Shown: one piece after another, positions 11,871-22,659 of the stretch
Layout: each line of letters starts with the position of its first letter
Position numbering within the stretch: the first letter of the stretch is position 1
Origin: Mauremys mutica
Lineage: Eukaryota; Chordata; Testudines; Geoemydidae
Direction: 5' to 3'
Assembly: GCF_020497125.1 (NCBI RefSeq)
Contig: NC_059075.1
Location: forward strand, 44,180,003 to 44,244,002
DNA length: 64,000 nucleotides
Notes under the pieces: model-generated
What the model saw: only the letters and a program-made list of their open reading frames with translations
What the model was told of the DNA's origin: nothing
Databases searched by the model: none
Translations under genes and position numbers: made by a program

Positions 11871-11963
11871 ATATAGCCCATCAGAGCAGTAAAGATCAGC
11901 TGGGAAGTGCCTGCTGTGAACATGGGAGTAAGAACACTCAGGGCTCACTTCACTATTTCCAGA

Positions 11964-12084
11964 CAACTTGTGTTATAATTTATATCTCTGCAAAGTGAAT
12001 GCAAAGTTGGATGTAGAGTGCTGCCAAATCAGAGTGGTAGCATTTGACTCTACTCTGCAGAGGTGCAAATTACAACACAAGTTG
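11964..12084. repeat. palindromic MITE-like repeat
   Basis: Left arm caacttgtgttataattta (from 11964) and right arm caaattacaacacaagttg (ending 12084) are inverted copies, with ctctgca and gcagagg next inward. The whole stretch can fold as a hairpin. No flanking duplication is clear, so the family is unknown. Confidence 0.6.
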
Positions 12085-13219
12085 CAGGGCAATGCTGAAT
12101 TGGGTCCAACGTGTCTTTATTCATAACAATGTGCAACAAAGACAAGTTTTGGCTGGAAAACCTTTTGCCCAGCTCTAATCACAGATGAAAGATATACATC
12201 AGTTGTAGAGATTTAGGAAGTTAAAAATCATGCTTTGCTTCACTCAAATAATTCCTTTGAATTACATTGTCACTTTTCTCGCCCTCCAAATAAATGTTGC
12301 AGTCCATTTCTTAAATCACTTAGGTGGTATACAGTACAGAGAAGCTGTATTCAGATTTGAAGAAATACCACAGTACTTCTTGTGAAATGTTAGCCTTTCA
12401 GATCATGAGCATGCTAGTTATAAGAGTGGAAAGAATCTCAATTAAAACAAAGATCTGAAATACAATTTCTCTTGTGGATATATGAAAGGTATTGTTTCTA
12501 TGATTTCATTTATCTATTGACCACAGGAGATCTCTTTTTAAATTGTTTTGATAAGACCTACCTTACAACAAGGTTCACATTGTAAGATCTGGACAAAGGA
12601 CTTAAGAAGATGTTTTCATATACTTATCTCAAGTAGTAATTATATATGAGAAGAAATTAGCGAAGGACACAGTTGTGAGAGAGACAGAACAATGCACTGC
12701 AGAAACTTGTAAGACTACTACATCAACCTTCTTAGAAGGCAGTCGGGCTCTTGAAATCAACTCCACACTATGTTATGAGCTGAGAGCATTGACATCTGCT
12801 GAAGAATTTTGAAAATCATCCACCTTATTCAGTTGTCATATCTTTTTTGAGACACTGCAAGTTGAATTTTTGAGTCTCAGAAAACTCAACCTTCAGTCAA
12901 AAGGTACTTCACACTACAGCAGTGAAAATAGTTTTGTTTGCTCTTTTTGGGTGCCTATCCTTTCGTTAGTAACTGATGGCCAACCATCTCTGTGTTGTAC
13001 TGAAAACTGTTAAAATAACAAACTATCACTTTAAGTGCAAGGGGTTTCCTGGTCCCACTTGCAGGCTAAGGGGTTCTGTAAGCATGCAATCTAGGTCTTC
13101 AGCAGTCAGTCTGCAAAAAACCAGCCTAGAGTAAGTTTGTGCTGAGTTTTGCCTCTCTGCCTAAGGAAGCAGCCTTCTTCATTTTATCTGATTTTTGGTT
13201 CTTGTGTGTTGTCCTTCTG
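12085..13219. other. unannotated AT-rich DNA
   Basis: No gene or known repeat is seen. Confidence 0.4.
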
Positions 13220-13268
13220 GATAAATTTGTTAGTCTTTAAGGTGCCACAAGTACTCCTGTTCTTTTTA
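13220..13268 (+). mobile_element. Penelope-like 3' fragment
   Basis: The words gttagtctttaaggtgccac followed by aagtactcctgttcttttta correspond to the + sense of the Penelope 3' region (gttagtctataaggtgccac at 58912-58931 read on -). The piece is about 50 bp, 5'-truncated, and ends at the same internal point as the scrap at 11335-11384. No clear duplication was found. Confidence 0.65.
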
Positions 13269-14936
13269 AGAAAAAGTAATGTCATGTTGCAACCTTCCAA
13301 AAAGAATATTATATCTTTTAATCTAATTTCTCTGTGTATATGCTGTGAACATAACCTTCCAGTTGTGTTGAATTTCTGGCTATATTCTGTAGGAGAAAAA
13401 TTTGACTTACCTGCCATTTCCCCCCCATAAGATATGTCCAACGATTCATCCCTCTCTAGTTTGAGCACTACAGTGGTGGATGCTAAAGAATCGAGATACC
13501 GGTAATTAGAAATGATGTTTAAAAGCAGGTCATTAAAAGCAAAATTAAAACAGATTGGAAAGTAGTTTAGAACTCGCCATTAGGCCAAATATTGACAGTG
13601 TTTTGTTTTTTATTATTTAAGTAGTAACTTTACAGCTTTGGTGGCCAGCAGCAGGTGGATGCAAAGTACTGATTTTAACTAAAAAGACTTTATATTCATT
13701 GCATTTTGGTTACATACATAGCTCCTTGTCATCTAATACTCGAGAATGCTCAAATGAGTACTGCTTTCAGCTAACTCTCTCCATTATGTCTAGGTGTTAC
13801 TGTGGTCTTGAAAACATCACACACTGTTCTGGGACGTTTGCCATGCCTAAGCCGAATAGGGCATGTAAATCATTGAGTGTGACCCTCTGTTCTATATTTC
13901 TTCGGCTTTTGCCAGTTTTTGTCAGACACTTTAATGAATTTTTTCCCAAACTGGCCACAAACTGAAAAAAAATGATGAGCTTGTATTGAGTGTGCGAAGG
14001 CTGACAATTTAATTTTGATAACATGTAAGAAATGTGTCAGTACTTTCTCATTATATGGCTTTTGGCAACAGTTTGCTGACAATTTAAAAGGAAAAAAACC
14101 CCCAAACAACCCAGATCTGAAATTAGTTGTATTGATCAATTTAATTTCCAGTCTGTACCAGATTGAGAGGGGTAGAGGGAAGGATTGGCATCTGATATAT
14201 CAACTAAGATTAAAAATGCAATTTTCAGTTTGTTAAACTGTAAAAAGGTCATACTTCAATAATTGGATATCTACTAAGAGGTTCCCAATCTTGTTTGCTA
14301 CAAAGAAGGCATTAACTTTTTGGACAAGGAGTGCTCCTTACTTTCCTAGAGTACATGATAAAAAAGGGCCTTGCATAATTATCTCGCCTTAGATCAATGT
14401 GAATCCTGAAACTCTTTCCTCCCTGAGGAATTAAGTTACTGATATATTGGGTTTTTTTCCTCCCACTGATTTTTTTTCCTTTCCACAATTGTGTTCTCAG
14501 AAATTTAAGTTTTGAAGTACACATTCCAAATCGCTAAAGCTTTTCCAAAGTAATGTTACCCACCTCCATTTATTTAATCAAGTAACCTCTCTGATCCTTC
14601 TAATTAATGGGAGTTAGGTTCCCAGATATCAGAATGAGATAAAAGTATTAAATATGACAGCAGTAGCCGAAAATGACCTAGAATACCGAAATACACATCT
14701 AACTCTATTTCCACTTGCATAGAGAAAATCATTTTATTAATGATCCGGATGTATTTTCTTTGACTAAATATGAGGCATTTGATAGAATGTACTGCAGAAA
14801 TGGACTGTGAGACAGTCTCATGGAGATCTAGATTAGGCAAGGGTTTGTTTTAGGATTTGATAGAGCTGTTCCTGAGAGATTTTGGCTGTTGCTGAACCAG
14901 AATGAAAATCAAGCCCAGGGTCTTTGGAGTTTTAAG
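13269..14936. other. unannotated AT-rich DNA
   Basis: Several 70-95 aa ORFs overlap on both strands without recognisable domains. No repeat identified. Confidence 0.4.
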
Positions 14937-15171
14937 TAAGGGCACGTGTACACTACAAAAATGTCAACCTAAGTTACGTTGGCATACAGCTGCCACAATA
15001 TTACATTGCTTTTGCATGTCCACACTATGCTTCTTGTGTTGGGAGTATGTGTCCTCACTTGCAGAGCTTGTATCGAGGCAGAGAGTGGTGCACTGTGGGT
15101 AGCTATCCCACTGTGTCCCTTGCCACAATGTAGTGCAGGATGTTCTGGAAAGATTCATTCTGGGATGTATT

Positions 15172-15760
15172 AGCAGGAATATTGTAAGCAAGACATGAGA
15201 AGTAATTCTTTTGCTCTACTCTGCACTTATTAGGCCTCAACTGGAGTATTGTGTCCAGTTCTGGGTGCCACATTTCAGGAAAGATGTGGAAAAAATTGGA
15301 GAAAGTCCAGAGAAGAGCAACAAAAATGATTAAAGGTCTAGAAAACATGACCTAGGAGGGAAGACTGAAAAAATTGGGTTTGTTTAGTCTGGAGAAGAGA
15401 AGACTGAGAGGTGACATGATAACAGTTTTCAAGTACATAAAAGATTGTTACAAAGAGGAGGGAGAAAAATTGTTCTTCTTAACCTCTGAGGCTAGGACAA
15501 GAAGCAATTGGCTTAAATTGCAGCAAGGGCGGTTTAGGTTGGACATTAAGAAAAACTTTCTAACTGTCAGAGTGGTTAAGCACTGGAATAAATTGCCTAG
15601 AGAGGTTGTGGAATCTCCATCATTGGGGATTTTTAAGAGCAGGTTGGACAAACACCTGTCAGGGATGGTCTAGATAATACTTAGTCCTGCCTTGAGTGCA
15701 GGGGACTGGACTCGATGACCTCTCAAGGTCCCTTCCTGTTCTGTGATTCTATGATTCTAT
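15172..15760 (+). mobile_element. CR1 LINE 3' end inserted in H1
   Basis: The + strand starts inside CR1 ORF2 (ttagcaggaatattgtaagc; [19 protein letters not shown] region, with frame breaks). It continues as a 99-codon frame at 15374-15673 with the family C-terminus (GLFSLEKRRLRGDMI, KNFLTVRVVKHWNKLP, RLDKHLSGMV). The 3' UTR has ggactggactcgatgacctc and the terminal attctatgattctat. Harbinger sequence is present on both sides. This C-terminal frame is uninterrupted, suggesting a fairly young insertion. Confidence 0.92.
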
Positions 15761-15975
15761 AAGGTTTTGCAATGCTTCATGTGGCTGAAATGAGTTGCAC
15801 AGGGGTGATTTGATGCATGATTTCCACATCCCATAATGCATTGTTCTCCATGCCATAATTTCATCTGCATCCCATGTTTCACACCTCTTTTCAAAATCAC
15901 TGCAAACCCATGCATCCCTCCTCACTGTCCACCATCTGTGTCAGAAGCATAGTGCAGAGCTGTGCAGGCTCCACC

Positions 15976-17160
15976 ATGATGAGCATTGTGAATATGGGGC
16001 ACCTGATCCTGCAGCATTTGCAGAGCCACAAGAGGAGCCGTGGGGAATGTGACTATTCCTTGGAAGCTAGATTGCTGTGAGGCATAGAAAGAAACAATTC
16101 AAAGTTGCTGGTGGCATTCATGGAGCAGCTGCAGATGATGGAGCACTGGTTCCGGACCTGAGAAACAAGCACTGACTCATGGGATTGCATTGTCATGCAT
16201 GTTTGAGATGATGAGCAGTGGCTGCAGAACTTTTGGATGCACAAGGTCACATTCCTGGATATGGGTGCAGAGCTCACCCCAGCCCTCCAGTGCAGTGACA
16301 TCAAAATGATATCTGCACTGACAGTGCAGAAGTGTGTAGCAATCGTTACACCCAGTTGCTACCAGTAAGAAATCAATTTGGAGTTGGAAAATCCACAGTC
16401 GGGGGCTGTTGTCATGCAAGTGTTCAGGGCCATTAATCGCATCTTGCTATGAAAGACTGTGACTCTGGGCAATGTGCAGGACATAGTGGATGCTTTTGCA
16501 GCAATGGAGCTCCCAAACTGGAGTGGGGTGATAGACGGCATGAATATCCTTATTTTGGCACTAGACCACCTTGCCTCAGAGTACATCAACACAAAGGGCT
16601 ACTTTTGTATGGTAATGTAAGTGCTGGTGGATCACTGGAGATTCTTTACCGACATCAGTGTGGGCTGGTAAGGGAAGGTGCATGACATGTGCATCTTTAA
16701 GAACACGGGACTGTTCAGAAAGCTGCAAGAAGGGACTTTCTTCCAGACCGGCAGATTACCACTGGGAATGTTGATATGCCAATAGTGATCCTAGGAGACC
16801 CAGCCTCCCCTGGCTCATGAAGCTATATACCAGCCACCTTGACAACACCAAGGAGTGTTTCAACTACAGGTTCAGCAGACACAAAATGACAGTTGAATGT
16901 GCATTTGGTCATTTGAAAGAGCGCTGGCACTGTCTACTCTTGAGATTGGACCTCAGTGAGAAAAATATCCCAATGGTTGTAGCTGCCTGCTGAGTCCTGC
17001 ATACTATCTGTGATGCAAGGGGGGGAAGTTTCCACCTGGGTGGAGGGAGGAGTGGCTGTCTGCTGATTTTGAGCAGCCAGATACCAGGGCTATAAGAAGA
17101 GCTCAATACGGAGCTATTCGGCTCAGGGCGGCTTTGAAAGACCATTTCAGTAGTGAGCCA
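15976..17160 (+). pseudogene. Harbinger transposase pseudogene (H1)
   Basis: A DDE_Tnp_4-type transposase can be followed across all three + frames when aligned by eye with the complete copy at 61150-62433. Matching segments are SWDCIVMHV and EQWLQNFWMHKVTF, then TLGNVQDIVDAFAAMELPN, VIDGMNILILALDHLASEY (first catalytic D kept), SVGW then KVHDMCIFKNTGLF, VILGDPAS (second D), and MTVECAFGHLKERWH (the E). There are at least seven in-frame stops and several frameshifts. The N-terminal region differs from the H3 protein, suggesting a separate subfamily. It encoded a nuclear enzyme for cut-and-paste transposition and is no longer functional. Confidence 0.85.
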
Positions 17161-17323
17161 CAGTAATATGTCTTGCTGTAGTGTGATCTATGTGGCATTG
17201 CTTCTTTGCACCCCAGTAAGAACCCTGTAATGAGTGCTGTGTGTGAAGTAATACAACATTGCAAATGCACCTATTGCTATTATCTGCAAATGATATCAGC
17301 CCCAGGCAGCATATGTTGTGAAC

Positions 17324-17329
17324 TAATAA
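17324..17329 (+). terminator. AATAAA polyadenylation signal of H1 transposase
   Basis: The text gaactaataaagatgaatt lies about 160 bp after the pseudogene's last homologous codon, between the two convergent genes. This is the position where the H3 transposase also has one. Confidence 0.5.
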
Positions 17330-17493
17330 AGATGAATTAAGTTTCTAAAAATAGACTTTTATTCCATACTCCTCCAAACAGACACATTTGTAACTGAATA
17401 ATAATTAATAAATAAAGATAAAAGAACTTCTGAAGGGGAAAGAACAGTCATTTCCATTTCATAAACACATACATCAACCTTGTCTTTTAAAGG

Positions 17494-17766
17494 TCAGGGT
17501 ATGTGCAGTTGTGATTGCCTGTACTCTTCCCTGGGGTGCAGTGGTGAGGGTAGTGCAGCTGCAAGAATTTGCAGCATGTTTGTTTGCTGCTTGAGAAGCA
17601 CTAGCATCTCCTGTTGCAGGTTTCCCTCCTTTTCCTTCACCTTTCTCCTCTCTGCTCTATCCCTGGCCACGCTGAATGCCAGGGTGATCCTCCAAGCTCT
17701 GTGCTTGGTATCTGAAGCAGAAGAGGCTGTTGGTCCCTCTTGTAGTTCTTCTCCTCCATGCCCCAA
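17494..17766 (-). pseudogene. C-terminal remnant of H1 Myb-like partner gene
   Basis: The - frame reads AWRITLAFSVARDRAERRKV, then NLQQEMLVLLKQQTNMLQIL: a charged helical segment followed by the QxxxLxxLxxQTxMLQ pattern that closes the partner proteins of H2 and H3. Position (convergent, just downstream of the transposase) supports the call. The upstream DNA-binding part cannot be traced. The longer + strand ORF of 155 codons at 17480-17947 is its antisense shadow. It would have encoded the accessory DNA-binding protein that helps the transposase reach the nucleus and the element ends. Confidence 0.6.
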
Positions 17767-18325
17767 GCAGTCTGCTCATAGATGTCAATGTTTCTATGGC
17801 TGGATCAGAGATGTGCTTGCACAGCCTCTTCTCCCCACAGACCCAAGAGCGCCAACACCTCCTGTGTACACCAGGCAGGAGTGCATCTGCAGCATGGAGC
17901 CGGCATGGTCAGCTGGGCCATGGCTAGTTGTTCTTGAGAGTTGCTAGGTGTGCTCTCCAAGCCGGGCAACCAGAAAATGGAATTTCAAAAGTTCACGGGG
18001 CTCTAAAGGGAAGGGGAAGCTTCCTGTTATGGGGTTGCTGGGCAGCAGAATTCAAAACAAAGCCCAAAGCGATCAAGGTGGGGCGTTGTGGGACACCTCC
18101 TGGAGGCCACTAACAGTCAGTGTAAGTAATGCAATGTCTACACTGACACTGCATTGACCTAACTACATTGACCTAAACTTGATGCCGTTCATGGACGTGG
18201 AGTTAAGTCAGCGTAGCTGGTCAGTTACATCCGTGGGAGTGAAATTTTAGTATTGACACTTACATAGTTAGGTTGATGTAAATTGCCTTGCATTGACTTA
18301 ATTCTGTATTATAGACCAGGCCTAA

Positions 18326-19690
18326 GTTTCCCAATGACTTAAATATGTCCACAGAGCATTCTCTCCTGAGTCCTTTTGTCTTTGGTGTTAATCATCCGTT
18401 AGAGGGAGACAGGATGACACAAGGGTATTACCACAGGATCAGAGGCATTGATAGAAATGCAAATTATTGCTTATTGTTGTCATAGAAGTTGTGTCCAGAG
18501 GCCCCATTCTGAAAGGGATGGATTCTCAGCCCTCTGGCTGAGTTCCTCTGTATGGTTGCCCCTTTTGGGGACCTGGGGAATGAACAAAGAACTTAGGAAC
18601 AGGAAAACAAATGAAGGAAAGAAAATTCTGTCAGTCCCAGCCAGGCCATTGGCCTCTCGTCCTTCAGAGGGTCTGTGAGGGCGAACATCCTCACTCTAGT
18701 AGAGAGCAGGCTAACGAGCTCTTCTGGGCCCAGCCAGCACTAACCAGGCACAACTGTAAGTCTTTCTTTGCCTGGAGAGAAGAAGCTTAAAAAGGGAAAG
18801 CCTGCCACAGGAAGGGGTGGTGACTTGGCAGAAGACTGCTGAACCTCAGAGACTGCTGGCTACAGGGAGGACAGATCAGCAAAAAGGAAGACAGTCACAG
18901 ACCAGGGGTAACCTGAAAGGAGGGGCCGGAGGCAGGTCCTAACCTTGAGTAAAGACACGATACCTGCAGATAAGCCAAACCCCAAAAGGGTGACTAAAAA
19001 CTGCCTAAGACTGACCTCCTCTGTTTTTCTTTTCTTCTTTTCTACTCTGATTCTCCCTCACTCAGGGGAAGGAGAGGTAAAAGGACCTTTTTGGTTTTTT
19101 TTGTTTGGAGAATTCCTTGTGTGCCACAACAGGGGAAGGACTCTGTAAGCAGTTCAGATTGTGGTCAGGTGGGGATTTGAGGGCAGGCAGACCCACAACA
19201 GAGGCCTTGGATGGGCCACAGTCTAGCTGTAAGTCTGCTGGCTCATCAGCAGAGGAATATGGTACATCCCCCTTTGCTTTGGGGGTCTTGGAACTTCTTT
19301 TAGGCAAGGAAGTAGGCTCTGCTGTCTGCTTGATCTCTCCATGGGAGCTTGGAAGCTCAGCAATCTGCTCTCCTCCGAGAGTTGCCGCTACTGAGCAGGG
19401 CTTCCCTCCTTTTGAATTCCTCATCCATTCTTGACATGACTTGCAGGTGTGATGGGACAGGTCACTCCTGTCCAGATAAGCTATTTAACCATTTTCTGCC
19501 TTGTGTGAGGCATATATCACCAATCATGGAGGGATACAAGCAAGTACAACTTTTATGCAATATTATACCAATTTCTATAAATTGTTTAACAAAATTTAAA
19601 TGCACACTACTGGAACTGACTGCTTCTCCCGTCCTTAACTAGATGTCTAAATACATGTAAGTGTTATGGGATGAGGTCTTGGAAGGAGGA
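18326..19690. other. unrecognised stretch, partly GC-richer
   Basis: From about 18.7 to 19.45 kb the composition changes, and one 120-codon frame (19424-19062, -) overlaps a 109-codon + frame (19105-19434). The - protein is rich in S, P and K with a basic tail (SKQKKPKRSF) but has no family I recognise. It may be part of an uncharacterised retroelement leader. I see no splice-site-bounded exon. Confidence 0.3.
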
Positions 19691-20060
19691 GGGAGTAGTA
19701 GTCTTGTGGATAAGTTGGGGGAAGGAGATTCTATGTGTAGGGGCATGGAAGAAGGTGGCTGTTTGAGAAGCAGGCAAGACAAGTTTTATTGGCAGAGGAG
19801 GCAAGAAGAGTACATGGGGAGAGACAAGAACAGGGAGTGGCAGTGTGTTCATGATGGTCCTTGAAGGGAAAGACAAGAAACTGGCAGAAAAGGGGGAGCT
19901 TGCGGAGGTATTGAGAATGGGTTGGTGATGTATTGAGAACAATGGTCAAGGAAGCTGATCTTAGCAGTGATGTTTTGAATGGAATGGAGTGGGACTTTGT
20001 AGCTGCTGGGTTGGTCAGAGAGATAAAAGTTGTGGTAATCAATGTTGTATTAATTTTGAT
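19690..20060 (+). mobile_element. possible old LINE fragment
   Basis: Text such as ggcaagacaagttttattgg, gctgatcttagcagtgatg and ttttgaatggaatggagtg resembles a widely dispersed, old LINE-type repeat of amniotes. The match is from general recollection of such repeats, and no protein domain can be read. Treat as tentative. Confidence 0.3.
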
Positions 20061-20099
20061 GGAATAAATGGGCCCAGGGAGTCAAAGGTGTTAACATGA

Positions 20100-21360
20100 C
20101 TCTGTCACTGTACAACACTAATAGTTTTAAACAAGGTTTGGGTCTTCAGGTACAGAGACCTCAGCCTGCTTACCACCATGGCAAACACACTGTTAAAGAT
20201 ATTGTTAACCTTTTGTTAAAGATACAGAAAAGAAGGAAAAATAGTTAAAGCATTTGAAATATAAAGTATTAAATAAGGCTGTCATTTTAATAGCATCCCT
20301 TGTTCCCTTTTCCTTGAGCTATAGAGATTTTTAGAAGGAAAAATCCCTGCTTGACAGTCTCTTAGGTGCTATTAAAAATGGTAATAACTGCCCTTTTGGG
20401 GAAAAGAGAACAAATTGTCAAAATGGGCTGGAGCTGCTGTTATTGCTAACATCAAATTCTGCTTTCTAAAAGACAAAACAAGACAAACCCACACAAAAGG
20501 GAGAGAGAAAAGATTAGCAAAAATAGAAAATACAGCTTCTGTCCTTGGTGTTGACTCACACCTGCAGCCTGACTACTGGAAAAACACAGGCGCAGCATAA
20601 TCGTCTTAGTCACTTCAGGACCTACAAACTTGTAACATCATCAGGCTGTTGGTTAGGGCATTCTTTTTACCTGCCTCTCTTGTCACAGGCTCACAGCAGC
20701 ATTGCAAAATATGCAGTACTCTTATTAGTCAGAAGGCAAAAGGTGAGGCATAGGAAAGAGAAGAAGTAAGGTGGGGAAGGAAAAGTACACATGGGAGTGG
20801 GGGAAGAGAATGACAGTCTCACATCCCTGCTGGTGTTTTGATTTAGCTAGAGCTGGTGGAGGTGGTAATGTCATCTGAGTCCTTTTCTGGCCAGGTTGGG
20901 TCAGGACATCTCTCAGATCCCAGGGTAATGAAGGCTCAGTGATGTCATTATGGATCCCAGGGTCTCAGGAGATGGTGGAGGTGGCAGTTATGATGGTGAA
21001 GCTTGTTCCTTCCTGTTCTCCTGTCTTTCAGTCAGCCAGCATCTGCTAATTTTCCTCTCAGAGTTTCTTTTTGAGGACCCCAGGAGTGTGTGGTGGGCAG
21101 AATAGCCCATCTCTTCATTATTTTGGGCTTAGTTTCTGACACCACATTTGGCCTATTGATTTCTGATCCCACATTTGTGTTCACCAGGCATGATCTTAAC
21201 ACAGCCCTTGTGTGATATCAGTTGGCTTTTTTGTTTGGACTAATTTAGTCACTCTATCTTTGTTCTGCACCTTTTACCATCAGCATTTATTTTTATAGGT
21301 TATTGTGACACTTTATGAATTCTCATTCATTTCTCAGTTGAGATCATAATTAGGGCCAAC
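20100..21360. repeat. possible long interspersed repeat, class unknown
   Basis: No gene is visible. The stretch around 20280-21130 has the look of a high-copy turtle repeat (for example gacagtctcttaggtgctat and gaccccaggagtgtgtggtg), but neither termini nor a coding frame identify its class. A repeat search would settle this. Confidence 0.3.
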
Positions 21361-21959
21361 ATTTGTAGGCACAGTTATCACAAAATCAAGGCAGGAGATG
21401 GGGTCCTAGAGGAGAATTTTGGCTGTATGGATAGAAAGAAAAGATTGAGTTTAGAAACATTATGGAGGAAAAAAGTAGACTTGTACATGCTCTAGATTTG
21501 CATGGGAAGGGATGACACCAAAGTTATGGCCCTGAATGACAAAGTGCAGAGAGAAGATGGAGGGAGATAAGGAGGCTTGGGCGGAAACATGAATATTATT
21601 ATATATGTATGTTCTATATTAATATTTATTTTCTTTGTGAACCATCAATATTTTATTTCATCCTTCCCTTGCAGATTATAGTAAGGTAAATTAAGAACAA
21701 GGTTGAACATTCACACAAAAAGAGACTGGCCCAAACTCTTTGCTGGAGAAAATTGCTGCAGCTGTATCAAATTGAATAGATATCCAGCAGTTTACACCAG
21801 CAGAGAAGAGAGATTTTTTAAAACATGGGTTTTTCACCACTGCGCATAAACAAATAAGAGGCTATCCTTGGGAAGTGAGGCTTTTTAGTACACATTTCCA
21901 TTGAAATAGTGCTTCTCATTATTTAAAAATGTTACAGGATGTATGACCTCAAAATCTGT

Positions 21960-22344
21960 GTTCCACTATCTTGACAGTGGAGTCCTGTTTTAAATTGTCT
22001 GAACTGGATAAATGTGTTAGGTTTGATTAAAAGTGATAAAACAGAGTGTATGATAAAATATCACACACAAAACTGTCGCAAGATGTTGGAGTTTAGACCC
22101 GACAGGAAGAGGCAGGACTATTCTGCTAACTCATTCTGGTTTAGTCTGGAAGATGGACCAGATGGGGCTCAACCTACAATTCTGATTATATAAAAGGGAT
22201 CTCTTAGAGGCAGAAGAAGTAACTGAGGCAGGGACAGAAGGACTTTTCAGGGAGAAACCCTAGAAAAATCTTAGATCAGGAGAAAGCTTTAGCTGAGGCT
22301 TATTTTTTAGTGCTTAAATGAAAAATAAAGGCAAACCCCAGGAA
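21960..22344 (+). mobile_element. possible LTR fragment with TATA box and poly(A) signal
   Basis: A TATA box (tatataaaag, 22187-22196) is followed about 130 bp later by AATAAA (22324-22329), the spacing of a retroviral-type LTR on +. Neither LTR terminus was found. A hAT element at 22345 has cut into the end. No internal retroviral genes accompany it, so if real it is a solo remnant. Confidence 0.4.
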
Positions 22345-22651
22345 CAGGGGTGGATTAGAGTTTTGTGGGGCCCCTGGCCCAGAGCAAGTGGGGGCCCCTC
22401 CCCACTCCTTCTGCCTGCAGTACCCCTGCCCCCTCCCCTCACATGCTCCCCTGCCATGCAAATGGGGTTAGGGTGTGGGGGCTTGCTCCGCTCTGCCCAG
22501 TGCTCCTGCCAGGCAAGCCCCTGCTACCCGGCAGGAGTGCTGGGTGGGCAGAGCGGGTCAGGGTGCGAGGGCACCCATTTTTCTGGGGTGCCCCAGTTGG
22601 CCAGGACCCCTGGGCACAGGCCTCATTGGCCCAGTGGCTAATACACTACTG
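22345..22651. mobile_element. non-autonomous hAT-type element, near-exact 8-bp TSD
   Basis: Tips are caggggtggattagag and ggctaatacactactg, inverted copies with a few mismatches. Flanks cccaggaa (22337-22344) and ctcaggaa (22652-22659) differ at one of eight positions. The interior is GC-rich with many cccctg words. Overlapping ORFs of about 105 codons are fortuitous. Confidence 0.72.
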
Positions 22652-22659
22652 CTCAGGAA

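Larger units (their letters stand above)
14940..18322 (+). mobile_element. Harbinger/PIF element H1, decayed, TAA duplication
   Basis: The left end gggcacgtgtacactacaaa and the reverse complement of the right end (ggcctggtctataatacaga) are diverged versions of the ggcctggtctacactaca tip seen in H2 and H3. The trinucleotide TAA sits at 14937-14939 and 18323-18325, fitting the 3-bp TWA-type duplication of Harbinger transposases. Inside are a decayed transposase on +, a decayed Myb-like partner gene on -, and a younger CR1. Gene order is the same as in H3. Confidence 0.85.

Noticed and set aside
17480..17947. 155-codon + frame
   Set aside because: It is antisense to the decayed Harbinger partner gene, whose - strand frame carries the recognisable pattern.
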